Source of the DNA: Chondrus crispus
Lineage: Eukaryota > Rhodophyta > Florideophyceae > Gigartinales > Gigartinaceae
Length of the DNA: 64,000 nt
Reading direction: 5' to 3'
Assembly: GCF_000350225.1 (NCBI RefSeq)
Contig: NW_005178652.1
Coordinates: 271,691-335,690 of the forward strand
The position numbers and the translations under genes were made by a program. The notes beneath the pieces were generated by a model that made no database searches, was not told where the DNA came from, and saw nothing but the letters and a program-made list of their open reading frames with translations. How positions within the stretch are numbered: position 1 is the stretch's first letter; each line of letters opens with the position of its first letter. Of the stretch, positions 8,415-19,002 are shown piece by piece.

Positions 8415-8521
8415 TGATGTTAAAATCGACGTCTGAAACATTTGCCGCAAAAATTCGTTAACCACTAGGCCACAGACGCTGGCTTCTTGGTGTCCCCTTG
8501 GGCGCGCTCACTATTTCAACA
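8415..8521 (-). repeat. LTR-T (5' copy of T1, shared with the next unit), 107 bp
   Basis: Differs from the 3' copy at only a few bases. On its right it is followed directly by another polypurine tract (8522), so it also acts as the 3' LTR of the next T unit in a tandem array. Confidence 0.88.
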
Positions 8522-8689
8522 CTCCCCCTCGACCAGCGGACGCCAAACACACGGCGCGGGTCACTGCACAACACACAGGCAGGTAGGTACGTTCCCAAGT
8601 GTGACACAAACAAACAAACATTGCGCCGCCCAAGTGCACCCGGTGAGAATCGAACTCACGAATAGTAGCGTAAATCTGGGCCCATAACC
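8522..8689 (-). mobile_element. Second TRIM-T internal domain, joined to LTR-A at the PBS
   Basis: 168 bp matching the T1 internal part from the purine tract to the PBS (8676-8689). LTR-T should follow the PBS; instead LTR-A begins at 8690. The junction is at the exact PBS boundary, so the modules were exchanged there rather than by random insertion. Confidence 0.85.
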
Positions 8690-9627
8690 TATTGGAAGGT
8701 CAGCGGGGCAAAGGGAAATCGAAGGACGGTTGATGAGGTGAAGTTGAAGGATTGGGTACCGATTTACTTTGCGTCGCCAACTTCTGGCACTACTTATACA
8801 CTTCTGCAATCCTCTAGAACTCTACTACCATGCACTACGACACACATACTACAAATGTATTGGCTCTAACACATGTGCCCGTCTTGCTACTCAGCCAAAC
8901 TGGCGATGGCCCAACAAACATAACAGAAAACCGCCTTACGAATTACCACTGTCATGACGGAGAAATTAGTAAGGCAGTACAACAAAGCACAGCAAAGCAC
9001 AAATTCCCTTACTATTCCAAATCCAGCGTGGCACAAATTCGTAAGGCAAGTTTACAGCTCACACGTTGCCTTACGAATTCAAATCAATCCTGCAAGGACT
9101 GTTTACTGCGCACACGTTGCCTTATGAATCTGAATCTCTCGTGAGGTCCTGTCTAATGTCAATTACAACAGTGCACATTTTGCCTTACGAATTCAAAACT
9201 CGCGCAACGGTATCGCTGTGTCCTGCTGTACCCGTGCTGCACTCCATGGACGCTGTAAACCTTTGGCACGTGCCAGGCACCCGCCACCAAGGTTCTACAC
9301 TTTGTCTGTAAGACTGCAGGCGTACTGTACGCGTCTGACAGTGTAATGAGGACATGTGTCCAGGTCATACACGTGTCGGGCGAAGAAAATGAAACATGCT
9401 CAGATTGTACTGTACACCGCAACCGTGTACATATTTTACACGTGTACAGGTTGAAAACCAAACTTGCTCCTGAAGTACTGTAGAGTGCAGCCGTGTACAG
9501 AATGACACGTGTAAACGTTGAAAATCAAACTTGCTCAGCTCGTCACGCGGAGTGTTTTCGATTTTACACGTGTCATACCTGTCGTTGTGTGTCATGCATA
9601 TCAGCATGTGGTCGTAGAATTACAACA
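8690..9627 (-). repeat. 3' LTR-A of A2 (938 bp)
   Basis: Colinear with the A1 5' LTR over its full length, with the TATA box near 8790 and the CCTTACGAATT cluster. Ends CAATA at 8690 instead of CAGTA. The PPT follows at 9628. Confidence 0.92.
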
Positions 9628-9638
9628 CTCCCCCTCGA

Positions 9639-12600
9639 TCACATGCTTTTACCAGAACTAGCTACTGCAAGCCCTAGAAGTTCTACAAACTTCTGGAACA
9701 GAACTCGCCCAAGTGCTTTCGTCAGGATATCTGCAGGCATGGAAGTGGTCTGGCAATGTGACAAAGAAATGACGTTTCTCTTAATTGCATCTCGTACATA
9801 GTGGTATTTCACATCAACATGTTTGTTACGACGGTTGACCGATTCATTCTGTGCATACGAAATAGTCCCTGCATTGTCACACCCCATCATAATCGTGGGA
9901 TCAGAATCAAGTCCAAGAACATCAGCAACCACTTGACGCAACCAAGTCGCCTCCTTACACGCTTCACATAGTGCAATGTACTCAGCTTCACACGTCGAAG
10001 TTGCAACCACAGTCTGTTTCCGGGAACTCCAACTGATCGCTCCACCGCAGAGCTTGAAAACATATCCGCTGGTCGACTTGCGAGAGTCTGAAAAACCGGC
10101 CCAGTCAGCATCACTGAAGCCGAACAACTCCGGCGATTTAGATTTATTGTCAAACAGGATTCCTAAGTTTCGAGTTCCTTGCACGTATCGCATTACCCGT
10201 TTCACACCTGCCCAGTGTGACTCACATGGGTTGGCAGAATGTTGAGAAAGCTTTCCAATCGCATATGCCAAGTCTGGACGAGTGCCAACCATCAAGTACA
10301 TCAGGGATCCCACTGCTTCACGATATGGTACATTTGTTTCGGAGTCGTTTTCGGCTGAAATCGTGGTTGTGTGACCTTGTTCCATTGGAGTCAGAGAGAG
10401 GGGTTACACATTGACATTCGAAAACGCTCAAGCACTTTTGATGGATACTTAGTTTGAGTGAGACTCAACGTCTTGGCGGTGGGATCCCTTTGAATTTCAA
10501 GACCAATGCAGACTTTTGCTTCACCAAGGTCTTTCATCTCAAACCGTTTATTAAGCTCCCCCTTCATCCATTTGATGGCATCGATATCACTACCGGCGAG
10601 TAACAAGTCATCGACATAAAGTGCAATCAGCATGATAGTGTTACCGATGCGTTTAATGTAGAGACAAGGATCACTACGCGAAGTCTCGAATCCCAAATCA
10701 CCAATTAAGAAATCATCCACTTTGGCATGCCATTGACGATGTGCTTGTTTAAGACCGTAAAGTGCTTTCAAAAGTTTGCACACGTGATCACTTTTGCTTT
10801 TGTCAATGCACCCTTCGGGTTGCTCCATGTAGATGTCTTCATTCAAGTGGCCGTTCAAAAACGCAGTCACGACATCCATCTGATGAAGTTCGAGGTCGTA
10901 ATGAGCAACTAAGGCAAGAAGTAGACGAAGAGTCGTAAACTTTATGACAGGGGCATATGTCTCAGTATAGTCAAGACCATGCACTTGCTGGAATCCACGA
11001 GCAACAAGTCTGGCTTTTGCACTTTCAACTATATTGCCATTTGCATCAGGCAGTTGCTTGACATTGAAAACCCATCTAGATGTCAAGATGTTTGACGCGT
11101 CAGATCGAGGAACAAGTTTCCAAGTCCGATTCTTAGTCTGCGAGGCAAGTTCTTTGTCAATGCCGGTCTGCCAAAATGCAGCTCTAGGACCGTTGGTTGC
11201 CTGGTTGAAAGTCTTGGGACCTTCAATAGCGACATGCGCATGTGAAAGAAGAGCAGCTGCAACGTTGCTCCTCCACCATGATCCGGGAGGTCTGCTGACT
11301 CGAGACGATCTTTGCACAGCTGGAGTCGGAGTTGGAGGGGTGACATTCGGAGTTTTGGCGGCAGTTGGTACATCATCTTCATCTTCATCATTCTCACTTA
11401 CAGAATGAGCGCCATCGTTTTCAAGAACCTCCTCCGAAACTTGATTCTCTTCAGAACCGACCTCATCCGTATTTGGGATATCAGCTGTAGTCCCATTGTC
11501 GCCATCGAGCAGTACAACGTCAACATCAGAGTTGATTGAATCACTTTCGTGTGCAGGAATGTCATGCATACCACATGTCAATTCATCAAACTTGACATCC
11601 CGTGACACAACATTTTATTCAACTCTCCGTCCCAAAGTTTGTATGCCTTACTGCATTGCCAGTACCCAAGAAACATCGCTTCACGCGCTCGCAAGTCCAG
11701 CTTACGGAGCTCTAATTTTGGTAATGTATACCAACACTTTGACACAAATACTCGCAAATGGCCAACATTTGGAGTGGAATTCATCCAAATGTGGTGCGGA
11801 GTTGTATTAACGGGCAAAGCGCGTGAAGTAACTCGATTACGTACATATACCGAAGTGGCAAGAGCCTCCGCCCAGAATCGCTTACTGACCTGTTTATGAG
11901 AAAGCATTGAGCGGACAAGATCAATCAAAGTTCGATTTGAACGTTCAGCAACACCGTTTTGTTCAGGGGTGTACGCCGTTGTGAGTTGGTGCTGCGTACC
12001 GTTTAAATCTAAATGCGACTTGAATTCCGTCGACAAGTACTCTCCCCCTCGATCAGTGCGAAGCACCTTTACTTTGCGACCAGTGTGGGTTTGAGCCAAC
12101 TTTTCATACAACTTGTATTTTGCAAACGCCTCAGATTTATTTCTCATCGTGTACACAACTACCCAGTTCGAGTGATCATCTACAAATGTAATGAAGTATC
12201 TCGAACCACCAATCGACTGTACTTCGAGCGGACCGCAAACGTCAGAATGTACCAAGTCAAGACAGTTCTGTGCTCGAGACGATGATCGCCGTTTTGGGAT
12301 TACTGATCGCGTTGCTTTGCCGAACACACACGCAGGACAAATGAGAGAGTGATTGTCAGACTTCGGATTCATTGCACTGATCACATCGCTTTGACGAACG
12401 TTGATGCCACTTACCACATTATTGTGAATCATTGATGCCATTCTTTGTACATTAACATGGGCCATGCGTTCATGTAGCGTCTGCGGGGTAACTACGTGAG
12501 CGGAAAAGGTTTCATTCAGGACGTCAAGTATGTACAAATCCCCAACTCGACTCGCTGTGGCAACTACAGTTGGTCCTGCAGTAACGCGGCATTTTTCATT

Positions 12601-12861
12601 TTCAAATGACACTTGCAAACCCTTTGAAACCATTTGGCTAACAGACAGTAGCGAGTATCCGAAATCAGGGACATGCAAAACGTTTGACAATTTGCAAGGA
12701 TGGGGACTACCGTTGACGTTCAACATGAATTCTACCTCGCCGCGACCAGCGACATTAGCTCTAGCCTTCGTGCCCATCTCGACTGATCCAGATTGCATCT
12801 GTTCATACGAAACGAACAAAGAGCGATCAAACGTAATGTGAGCGCTGCAACGGGAATCGAC
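9639..12861 (-). pseudogene. gag-pol: A2 pol (integrase, RT, RNase H), frameshifted
   Basis: Homologous to the A1 polyprotein from the protease region to the C-terminus. Two indels break the frame: an extra AG near 10386-10390 in an AG run (between RT and the RNase H segment) and loss of one A near 11605 in the acidic linker. RT YVDD and RNase H DADW motifs are still readable in separate segments. The protease site is cut by C2 (SR-CSAH region, with the G of the DSG also changed to R). Non-functional. Confidence 0.9.
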
Positions 12862-13239
12862 TGTTGGAAATCTTCGACCACATGCTAAGCTCCAAGCCTG
12901 ACAGATATTACACGTGTACGTCGACGAAACCTTAAATGCTTGCAAGAGCATTGTCAGGATGTTTGGTCTTCAACGTGGACACGTGTCATATTTGTACACG
13001 GTTGCACTTTCCTATCATTTTCGAGCATGTTTCAATTTTGGTGTTGACACGTGTAAGTTATGTACCTCGTGGCACTCTACAGTACATTCTGAACATGTTT
13101 CATTTTTCTCGATTTGACACGTGTGTGACACGTATGACGTATGTGCCACAGTGGTTATTAATCGTAGTGTAAAATCTGTAATCTACAGTACAGTACATTC
13201 AGATACTATTGACTCTCAAACGGTCCCAAATTATTAGCA

Positions 13240-13444
13240 AGAGAGAGTGTAAGAAGGAGAGTCATTTGATTATCAACGGAGAGTGGAAGTAGGAGAGTCA
13301 CTTGATTATCAACCGAGAGTGCAAGAAGGAGAGTCATTTGATTATCAACCGAGAGTGGAAGTAGGAGAGTCACTTGATTATCAACCGAGAGTGCAACAGG
13401 GAGAGTCACTTGATTATCAACGAGTGCAAGAAGGAGAGTCACGT
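13240..13444 (+). repeat. 36-bp minisatellite in LTR-C (5 units)
   Basis: Five units, each with the 11-bp palindrome TTGATTATCAA and GAGAGTCA. The 3' LTR of C2 also has 5 units; both LTRs of C1 have 7; C3 has 3. The array lies upstream of the TATA box, where enhancers would be expected. Confidence 0.88.
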
Positions 13445-13484
13445 GACCAGCCCTAATGGCTCGTATTGTATGTAGTTCGAAGAG

Positions 13485-13490
13485 TATAAG
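13485..13490 (+). promoter_or_regulatory. TATA box of LTR-C
   Basis: TATAAG in CGAAGAGTATAAGTAGCGCC, about 110 nt before the PBS, in the same setting as in LTR-A and LTR-B. Confidence 0.7.
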
Positions 13491-13600
13491 TAGCGCCAAT
13501 AGTTGGCGACCAAGAGTAAAATGGCATCAACTTCTTTTCCCGTCAACCACCAGCAACCTTCAACCATCTTTCTTCCCTCTGCCCCGCTGACCTTTCTTTA

Positions 13601-13614
13601 GGTTATGGGCCCAG
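13601..13614 (+). promoter_or_regulatory. Primer-binding site of C2
   Basis: GGTTATGGGCCCAG, directly after LTR-C. Confidence 0.9.
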
Positions 13615-13804
13615 TTCAACGCTGATCGTCGTCTTCGTTTTGGTTCAAGTTCGAGTTTCGCCGTCGTTCAAGTATCAGTTTGTTCAGCTCGTCAAGCAGA
13701 AGAAGAAGGTATCAGTTTCAGTCTCCGCTCTCGAGTTTGGTTTTTCAGTTTTTTCAGTTTTCGCTGTCGTTTTCAGCACCGTTTCAGCCGATTTTTCAGT
13801 TTGG

Positions 13805-14049
13805 TGGTCCGTCAGTTCTCAGTTTTTTTTTGCTTTGTCGTGGCAGTCGTTGTGTGAGCTGTGGGTGAGCCTTCCGCTAGTCGGGAGGAAGAAAGTCCCT
13901 AGTGGCCAACGCACTGCCAAATCCTCAGTGGTCCGTCAGTTCTCAGTTTTTTGCTTTGTCGTGGCAGTCGTTGTGTGAGCTGTGGGTGAGCCTTCCGCTA
14001 GTCGGGAGGAAGAAAGTCCCTAGTGGCCAACGCACTGCCAAATCCTCAG
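13805..14049 (+). repeat. Tandem duplication (about 124 bp, two copies) in the C2 leader
   Basis: Two consecutive near-identical units starting TGGTCCGTCAGTTCTCAG (13805 and 13929), differing mainly in a T-run of 9 versus 6. C1 and C3 have a single copy. It arose in C2 after it split from the others. Confidence 0.9.
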
Positions 14050-14075
14050 TGGAACATACACTCGCTCTTGGTGAA

Positions 14076-16127
14076 AAGCTGGACTTGCGAGCGCGTGAAG
14101 CGATGTTTCTCGGTTATTGGCAATGCAGTAAAGCATACAAACTTTGGGACGGAGAGTTGAGTAAAGTTGTTGTTTCACGAGATGCCAAGTTTGATGAATC
14201 GACATGTGGGATGCATGACATTCCTGCACATGAAAAAGATTCAATCAGCTCTGACGTTGGCGTTGTATTGCTCGGTGGCGACAATGAGAATGAAGCCGAT
14301 ACCCCAAATACTAATGAGGTTGGGTCAGAAGAGGATGAAATTTCAGGGGAGGTTATTGAAAACGAGGACACTCACTCTGTAGGTGAGAATGATGAAGATG
14401 ATGTATCACCTCCCGTCGAAACTCCGAATGTCACCGCTCCAACTCCGACTCCAGCTGTACGAAGATCGTCTCGAGTCAGCAGACCTCCCGGATCATGGTG
14501 GAGGAGCAACTTTGCAGCTGCTCTTCTTTCACATGCGCATGTCGCTATTGAAGGTCCCAAGACTTTCAAACAAGCAACCCACGGTCCTAGAGCTGCATTC
14601 TGGTAAACCGGTATTGACAAAGAACTTGCATCACAGACTAAGAATCAGACCTGGAAACTTGTTCCTCGATCTGAGGCGTCAAACATCTTGACATCTAGAT
14701 GGGTTTTCAATGTCAAGCAGCTGCCTGATGCAAATGGCAATATAGTTGAAAGTGCAAAAGCCAGACTTGTTGCCCGTGGATTCCAGCAAGTGAAGGGTCT
14801 TGACTATACTGAGACATATGCCCCTGTCATAAAGTTTACGACTATTCGTCTACTTCTTGCCTTAGTTGCTCATTACGACCTCGAACTTCATCAGATGGAT
14901 GTCGTGACTGCGTTTTTGAACGGCGACTTGGATGAAGACATCTACATGGAGCAACCCGAAGGCTGCGTTGACAAAAGCAAAAGTGATCACGTGTGTAAAC
15001 TTTTGAAAGCACTTTACGGTCTTAAACAAGCACATCGTCAATGGCATACCAAAGTGGATGATTTCTTACTCGGTGAATTGGGATTTGAGACTTCACGTAG
15101 TGATCCGTGCCTCCACATTAAACGCATTGGTAACACTATCATGCTAATTGCACTTTATGTCGATGACTTGTTACTCGCTGGTAGTGATATCCATGCCATC
15201 AAATGGATGAAGGGGGAGCTTAACAAACGGTTTGAGATGAAAGACCTTGGTGAAGCAAAAGTCTGCATTGGTCTTGAGATTCAAAGAGATCGCACTATCA
15301 AGACATTGAGTCTCACTCAAACTAAGTATGCATTAAATGTGCTTGACCGTTTTAAAATGTCGACTTGTAACCCTTCTCTGACTCCAATGGAACAAGGTCG
15401 CAAAACCACAAATTCTATCGAAAACGACTCCGAAATAAAGGCACCGTATCGTGAGGCAGTCGGTTGCCTTATGTACTTGATGGTTGGCACTCGTCCAGAC
15501 TTGGCATACGCCATTGGAAAGCTTTCCCAACATTCTGCCAACCCATGTGAGTCACACTGGGCAGGTGTAAAACGAGTAATGCGATACGTGCAAGGGACTC
15601 GAAACTTAGGAATCGTGTTTGACAATAAATCCAAATCGCCGGAGTTGCTCGGTTTCAGTGATGCTGACTGGGCCGGTTGTTCAGACTCTCGCAAGTCGAC
15701 CAGCGGATATGTTTTCAAGTTCTGTGGTGGAGCTATCAGTTGGAGTTCCCGGAAACAGACTGTGGTTGCGACTTCGACGTGTGAAGCTGAGTACATTGCA
15801 CTATGTGAAGCGTGTAAGGAGGCGACCTGGTTGCGTCAAGTTGTTGCTGATGTCCTCGGACTTGATTCTGATCCCACGATCATGATGGGGTGTGACAATG
15901 CAGGGACGATTTCGTTTGCACAGAATGAATCGATCAACCGTCGCAACAAACATGTTGATGTAAAATACCACTACGTACGAGATGCTATTAAGAGAAACAT
16001 TGTATATTTGTCGCATTGTCCGACCACTTCGATGCCTGCCGATATCTTAACCAAAGCACTTGGGCGAATTCTATTCCAGAAGTTTGTAGAACTTCTGGGG
16101 CTTGCAGTGTCCAGTAAAAGCATGTGA
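14076..16127 (+). pseudogene. gag-pol: C2 pol remnant (integrase C-terminus, RT, RNase H)
   Basis: Begins within the integrase C-terminal segment (LDLRAREAMFLGYWQ). The upstream leader ends TTGGTGAAA and the pol starts AAGCT; this short overlap suggests a microhomology deletion. A stop codon (TGG TAA) at 14603-14605 interrupts the linker; from about 14688 the frame is open to the end, with YVDD and RNase H motifs present. There is no gag, zinc knuckle, protease or integrase core, so it depends on other copies. Confidence 0.9.
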
Positions 16128-16138
16128 TCGAGGGGGAG
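16119..16138 (+). promoter_or_regulatory. Polypurine tract and hairpin arm of C2
   Basis: AGCATGTGATCG (16119-16130) then AGGGGGAG to the LTR. It pairs with CGACCACATGCT at 16152-16163, leaving a 21-nt loop. Confidence 0.85.
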
Positions 16139-16908
16139 TGTTGGAAATCTTCGACCACATGCTAAGCTCCAAGCCTGACAGATATTACACGTGTACATCG
16201 ACGAAACCTAAAATGATTGCAAGAGCATTCTCAGGATGTTTGGTCTTCAACGTGGACACGTGTCATATTTGTACACGGTTGCACTTTCCTATCATTTCTG
16301 AGCATGTTTCAATTTTGGTGTTGACACGTGTAAGTTATGTACCTCGTGGCACTGTACAGTACATTCTGAACATGTTTCATTTTTCTCGATTTGACACGTG
16401 TGTGACACGTATGACATTTGTCCTACACGTGTGTGGCACGTATGACGTATGTGCCACAGTGGTTATTAATCGTAGTGTAAAATCTGTAATCTACAGTACA
16501 GTACATTCAGATATTATTGACTCTCAAACGGTCCCATATTATTAGCAAGAGAGAGTGTAAGAAGGAGAGTCATTTGATTATCAACGGAGAGTGGAAGTAG
16601 GAGAGTCACTTGATTATCAACCGAGAGTGCAAGAAGGAGAGTCATTTGATTATCAACCGAGAGTGGAAGTAGGAGAGTCACTTGATTATCAACCGAGAGT
16701 GCAACAGGGAGAGTCACTTGATTATCAACGAGTGCAAGAAGGAGAGTCACGTGACCAGCCCTAATGGCTCGTATTGTATGTAGTTCGAAGAGTATAAGTA
16801 GCGCCAATAGTTGGCGACCAAGAGTAAAATGGCATCAACTTCTTTTCCCGTCAACCACCAGCAACCTTCAACCATCTTTCTTCCCTCTGCCCCGCTGACC
16901 TTTCTTCA
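16139..16908 (+). repeat. 3' LTR-C of C2 (770 bp)
   Basis: Colinear with the 5' LTR plus the 31-bp segment missing there. Five minisatellite units (about 16550-16754). Ends TTCTTCA, next to the TCCAC target duplication. Confidence 0.92.
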
Positions 16909-16913
16909 TCCAC

Positions 16914-17763
16914 AAGCCATGACCTTGCGTTTGCGGCCCTCTTTTCTAGAGTAGGCAGCAGTAGAATTGTCATCTCGAGAAACGAATGCACTTGGCTTTA
17001 AGCCAGTGTTGCGTGACCGAAACCCATCTGGCGGTGCAGGTCGGCGCCCATTCACGTCCTTGCCCCAGCAACGCACTGCAGTATGCCCATGTCTATTGCA
17101 ATTCGTACATTTCATATCGCGTCGAATAGGCATACGATTGACAAGTGCAGGTGCATGTGGTGATGAAGCAGAAGCGGTCTTCATGCTTTCTCGTTGTTCT
17201 TCTTGCAGCAGACGACTCTTCACAAACTCGAGTCCAAACACTTTATCTTCATTGCCAAGTGCGTCAAGAGCAACAATCAGGTTATCGAATCGTGGAGGCA
17301 AGCCATTCAACACAGCCATTGCAATTTCTTTATCGTCAATCTCAACACTCATTGACTGCAATCTGGCAGCAAGTTGCTTCACACGATTGATGAACACGAG
17401 CACTTTCTCGGATGAGAGCATAGATACAGTGTAAAAGTCGCGACGGGCGGCAAGTTTGTTGAGCAAAGTATGACGCTCAAACACATTCAGAATTGCTTCC
17501 CATGTCTCTTTCGCACTGCTACACCCTCGCACATGTTGCAAGTAGTCATCAGAAAGCGTGAGTCCCATGACTGCCTTTGCTTTTGCGTCACCACGAATCC
17601 ACTTTCTCCGGTCATCTGAGGTCGCATTCTCCGGGATATCATCAAAAACGTATTGATCGACATCTCGGAGAGCAAGCAGTAGCTCGATTTTCTGCTTCCA
17701 GATGTAAAAGTTAGATGCGGTCAGCTTCTCGATTCTGACCGATCCAGAGCTTTGGTCATCCAT
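16914..17763 (-). pseudogene. gag-pol: A2 gag and zinc knuckle segment (5' part of gag-pol)
   Basis: The same ATG (17763) and Gag sequence as A1, with the CX2CX4HX4C knuckle intact. Near 16955 a deletion of about 38 bp relative to A1 shifts the frame before the protease. The rest of the polyprotein lies beyond C2, at 9639-12861. Confidence 0.9.
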
Positions 17764-18881
17764 TTCGCCGAATGGATGTACCCTTCGAGTATACAAGGTC
17801 TTCTGTTCCGGGATCCCAAGCCGTTAACCGATAGTCAACACAATGGCAAGCCCACCCGTATAGGAAGTTTGTAGCGATTACTCGGAAACGTTCTTGGTGC
17901 TTGTTCCCGGCGGAGTGGAACAAGCGTATTCTTCTTAAAAATGCCTTAGGGCGCTACCCCTGTATGTCGGCCAGTGCGGGTCTTTCGACTGTGAACTAAA
18001 TCAAACGTGCCACGAGTAAGCACAACACTTTGCCTGTAGACGAACCAGGACTTTTGGTCACTACTGCGAACGGTCCCTGCAACCGAAATCGGCTTGTCCA
18101 AACTTGATACGGTACTACCCCAATGAGGTTTCCCACAACACAAGAATGAAACTGCCTTCGTCGTACTCGTGTGATTTGTTCACAATCACGCCTAGGGTCA
18201 CCCTCTTCCGTGCGAACTTAATCAAGGTACGCGACCTTATACACGTATAGTGAGAGGTTCAGTGTTTAGGCACGTATTCTCTTCACCCAGGGGACCGAAG
18301 TCGTACCTATAGGGCTAATACCGAGAGCGTTACCCACACCGCCGACGCACCTCCCGAAGGCAGAGTGCGGATCGACTAGACCAGTACACTGTGATCCTCC
18401 CCGAGGATCAGTAATTCGTCTCTCGACGATTCTTGGTCGGACCCTCGCTCAAGTCAGATTTCCAATGGCACAAGCCTTTCACCAAGAGCGAGGGTATCGA
18501 CAGCTACGACGATCACCGGCGTGATCGAAGGGCAGTCTTCTTGGATTGATATGGTACGTTGGCGACTAGGGACTACACCCACAGCTCACACAACGATTGC
18601 CAAGACCAAGCTGCAACAGACACGAAGAAGATCCACCAAGTTGAAACGACAGCGGGTAGACGGAGACGAACGACCAAAATGATAACGACAGCAGGTAGAA
18701 GGCGACAGAACAAACGAACAACAACGGCGATGAAAACGACGGCGGAAACGACGGCAGAAACCAAAACGAGAACGACAGCGGAGACCAAAACGACAGCAAC
18801 GAGAACGACAGCAGAAACAAACACGAAAACGGCAGCAGAAACTGAGAACAAGCACTCACACAGCGGAACAATAACGTTGAA
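17764..18881 (-). other. A2 leader
   Basis: Colinear with the A1 leader: conserved 50-nt block 17810-17859, GCTTGTTCC hairpin, the GATCCTC and ACCCTCGCTC inverted repeats, and the GTCGTT-rich stretch. No gene called. Confidence 0.8.
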
Positions 18882-18895
18882 ATGGGCCCATAACC
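18882..18895 (-). promoter_or_regulatory. Primer-binding site of A2 (one mismatch)
   Basis: GGTTATGGGCCCAT on the element strand; the last base differs from the consensus G. It is the exact junction between A leader and LTR-T. Confidence 0.85.
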
Positions 18896-19002
18896 TGATG
18901 TTAAAATCGAGGTCTGAAACATTTGCCGCAAAAATTCGTTAACCACTAAGCCCCAGACGCTGGCTTCTTGGTGTCCACTTGGGTGCGCTCACTATTTCAA
19001 CA
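18896..19002 (-). repeat. LTR-T acting as 5' LTR of A2 (107 bp)
   Basis: Full 107-bp LTR-T (TGTTGAAATAG...AACATCA) at the PBS of an A interior. Not followed by a T polypurine tract, so this is the outer end of the composite. Confidence 0.88.

Larger units (their letters stand above)
8139..8521 (-). mobile_element. TRIM-T1, terminal-repeat retrotransposon in miniature (383 bp)
   Basis: Two 107-bp direct repeats (8139-8245 and 8415-8521) flank a 169-bp internal part that has a PBS next to the 5' LTR and the purine tract GGTCGAGGGGGAG next to the 3' LTR. There is no coding capacity. The PBS is the same 14-mer used by A, B and C, so these could supply its reverse transcriptase in trans. Small size, paired LTRs, PBS and PPT define a TRIM. 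No 5-bp target duplication is found because the right side continues into a second T internal domain. Confidence 0.88.
12862..13600 (+). repeat. 5' LTR-C of C2 (739 bp)
   Basis: Starts TGTTGGAAATCTTCG and ends TTCTTTA before the PBS. It lacks a 31-bp segment between CACGTATGAC repeats that the 3' LTR keeps. Contains ACACGTGT palindromes, a 36-bp tandem repeat, and TATAAG at 13485. Confidence 0.92.
12862..16908 (+). mobile_element. Copia-C2, internally deleted C element inserted in A2
   Basis: Complete LTR to LTR. Flanked by TCGAC (12857-12861) and TCCAC (16909-16913), a 5-bp target duplication with one mismatch. The interior runs from the PBS and part of the leader straight into the integrase C-terminus, so gag, protease and the integrase core are missing. 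Non-autonomous deletion derivative; LTRs nearly identical except for one 31-bp indel. Confidence 0.92.
8690..19002 (-). mobile_element. Copia-A2, degraded and chimeric, split by C2
   Basis: 3' LTR-A (8690-9627), broken pol (9639-12861), C2 insertion, broken gag (16914-17763), leader, PBS, and then LTR-T (18896-19002) where a 5' LTR-A would be expected. Read on the minus strand, the whole block 8139-19002 alternates LTR-T, A internal, LTR-A, T internal, LTR-T, T internal, LTR-T. Flanks (CATAC at 8134-8138, TTCTT at 19003-19007) do not form a target duplication. Confidence 0.85.

Noticed and set aside
8341-8420. A genuine tRNA gene
   Set aside because: Only a T-arm-like hairpin and an A-box-like stretch are present; no acceptor pairing, anticodon arm or cloverleaf can be formed, and the PBS itself mimics an anticodon arm.
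13240-13444. CRISPR-like regular repeats
   Set aside because: Units are contiguous 36-bp tandem repeats without unique spacers, inside a eukaryotic LTR.
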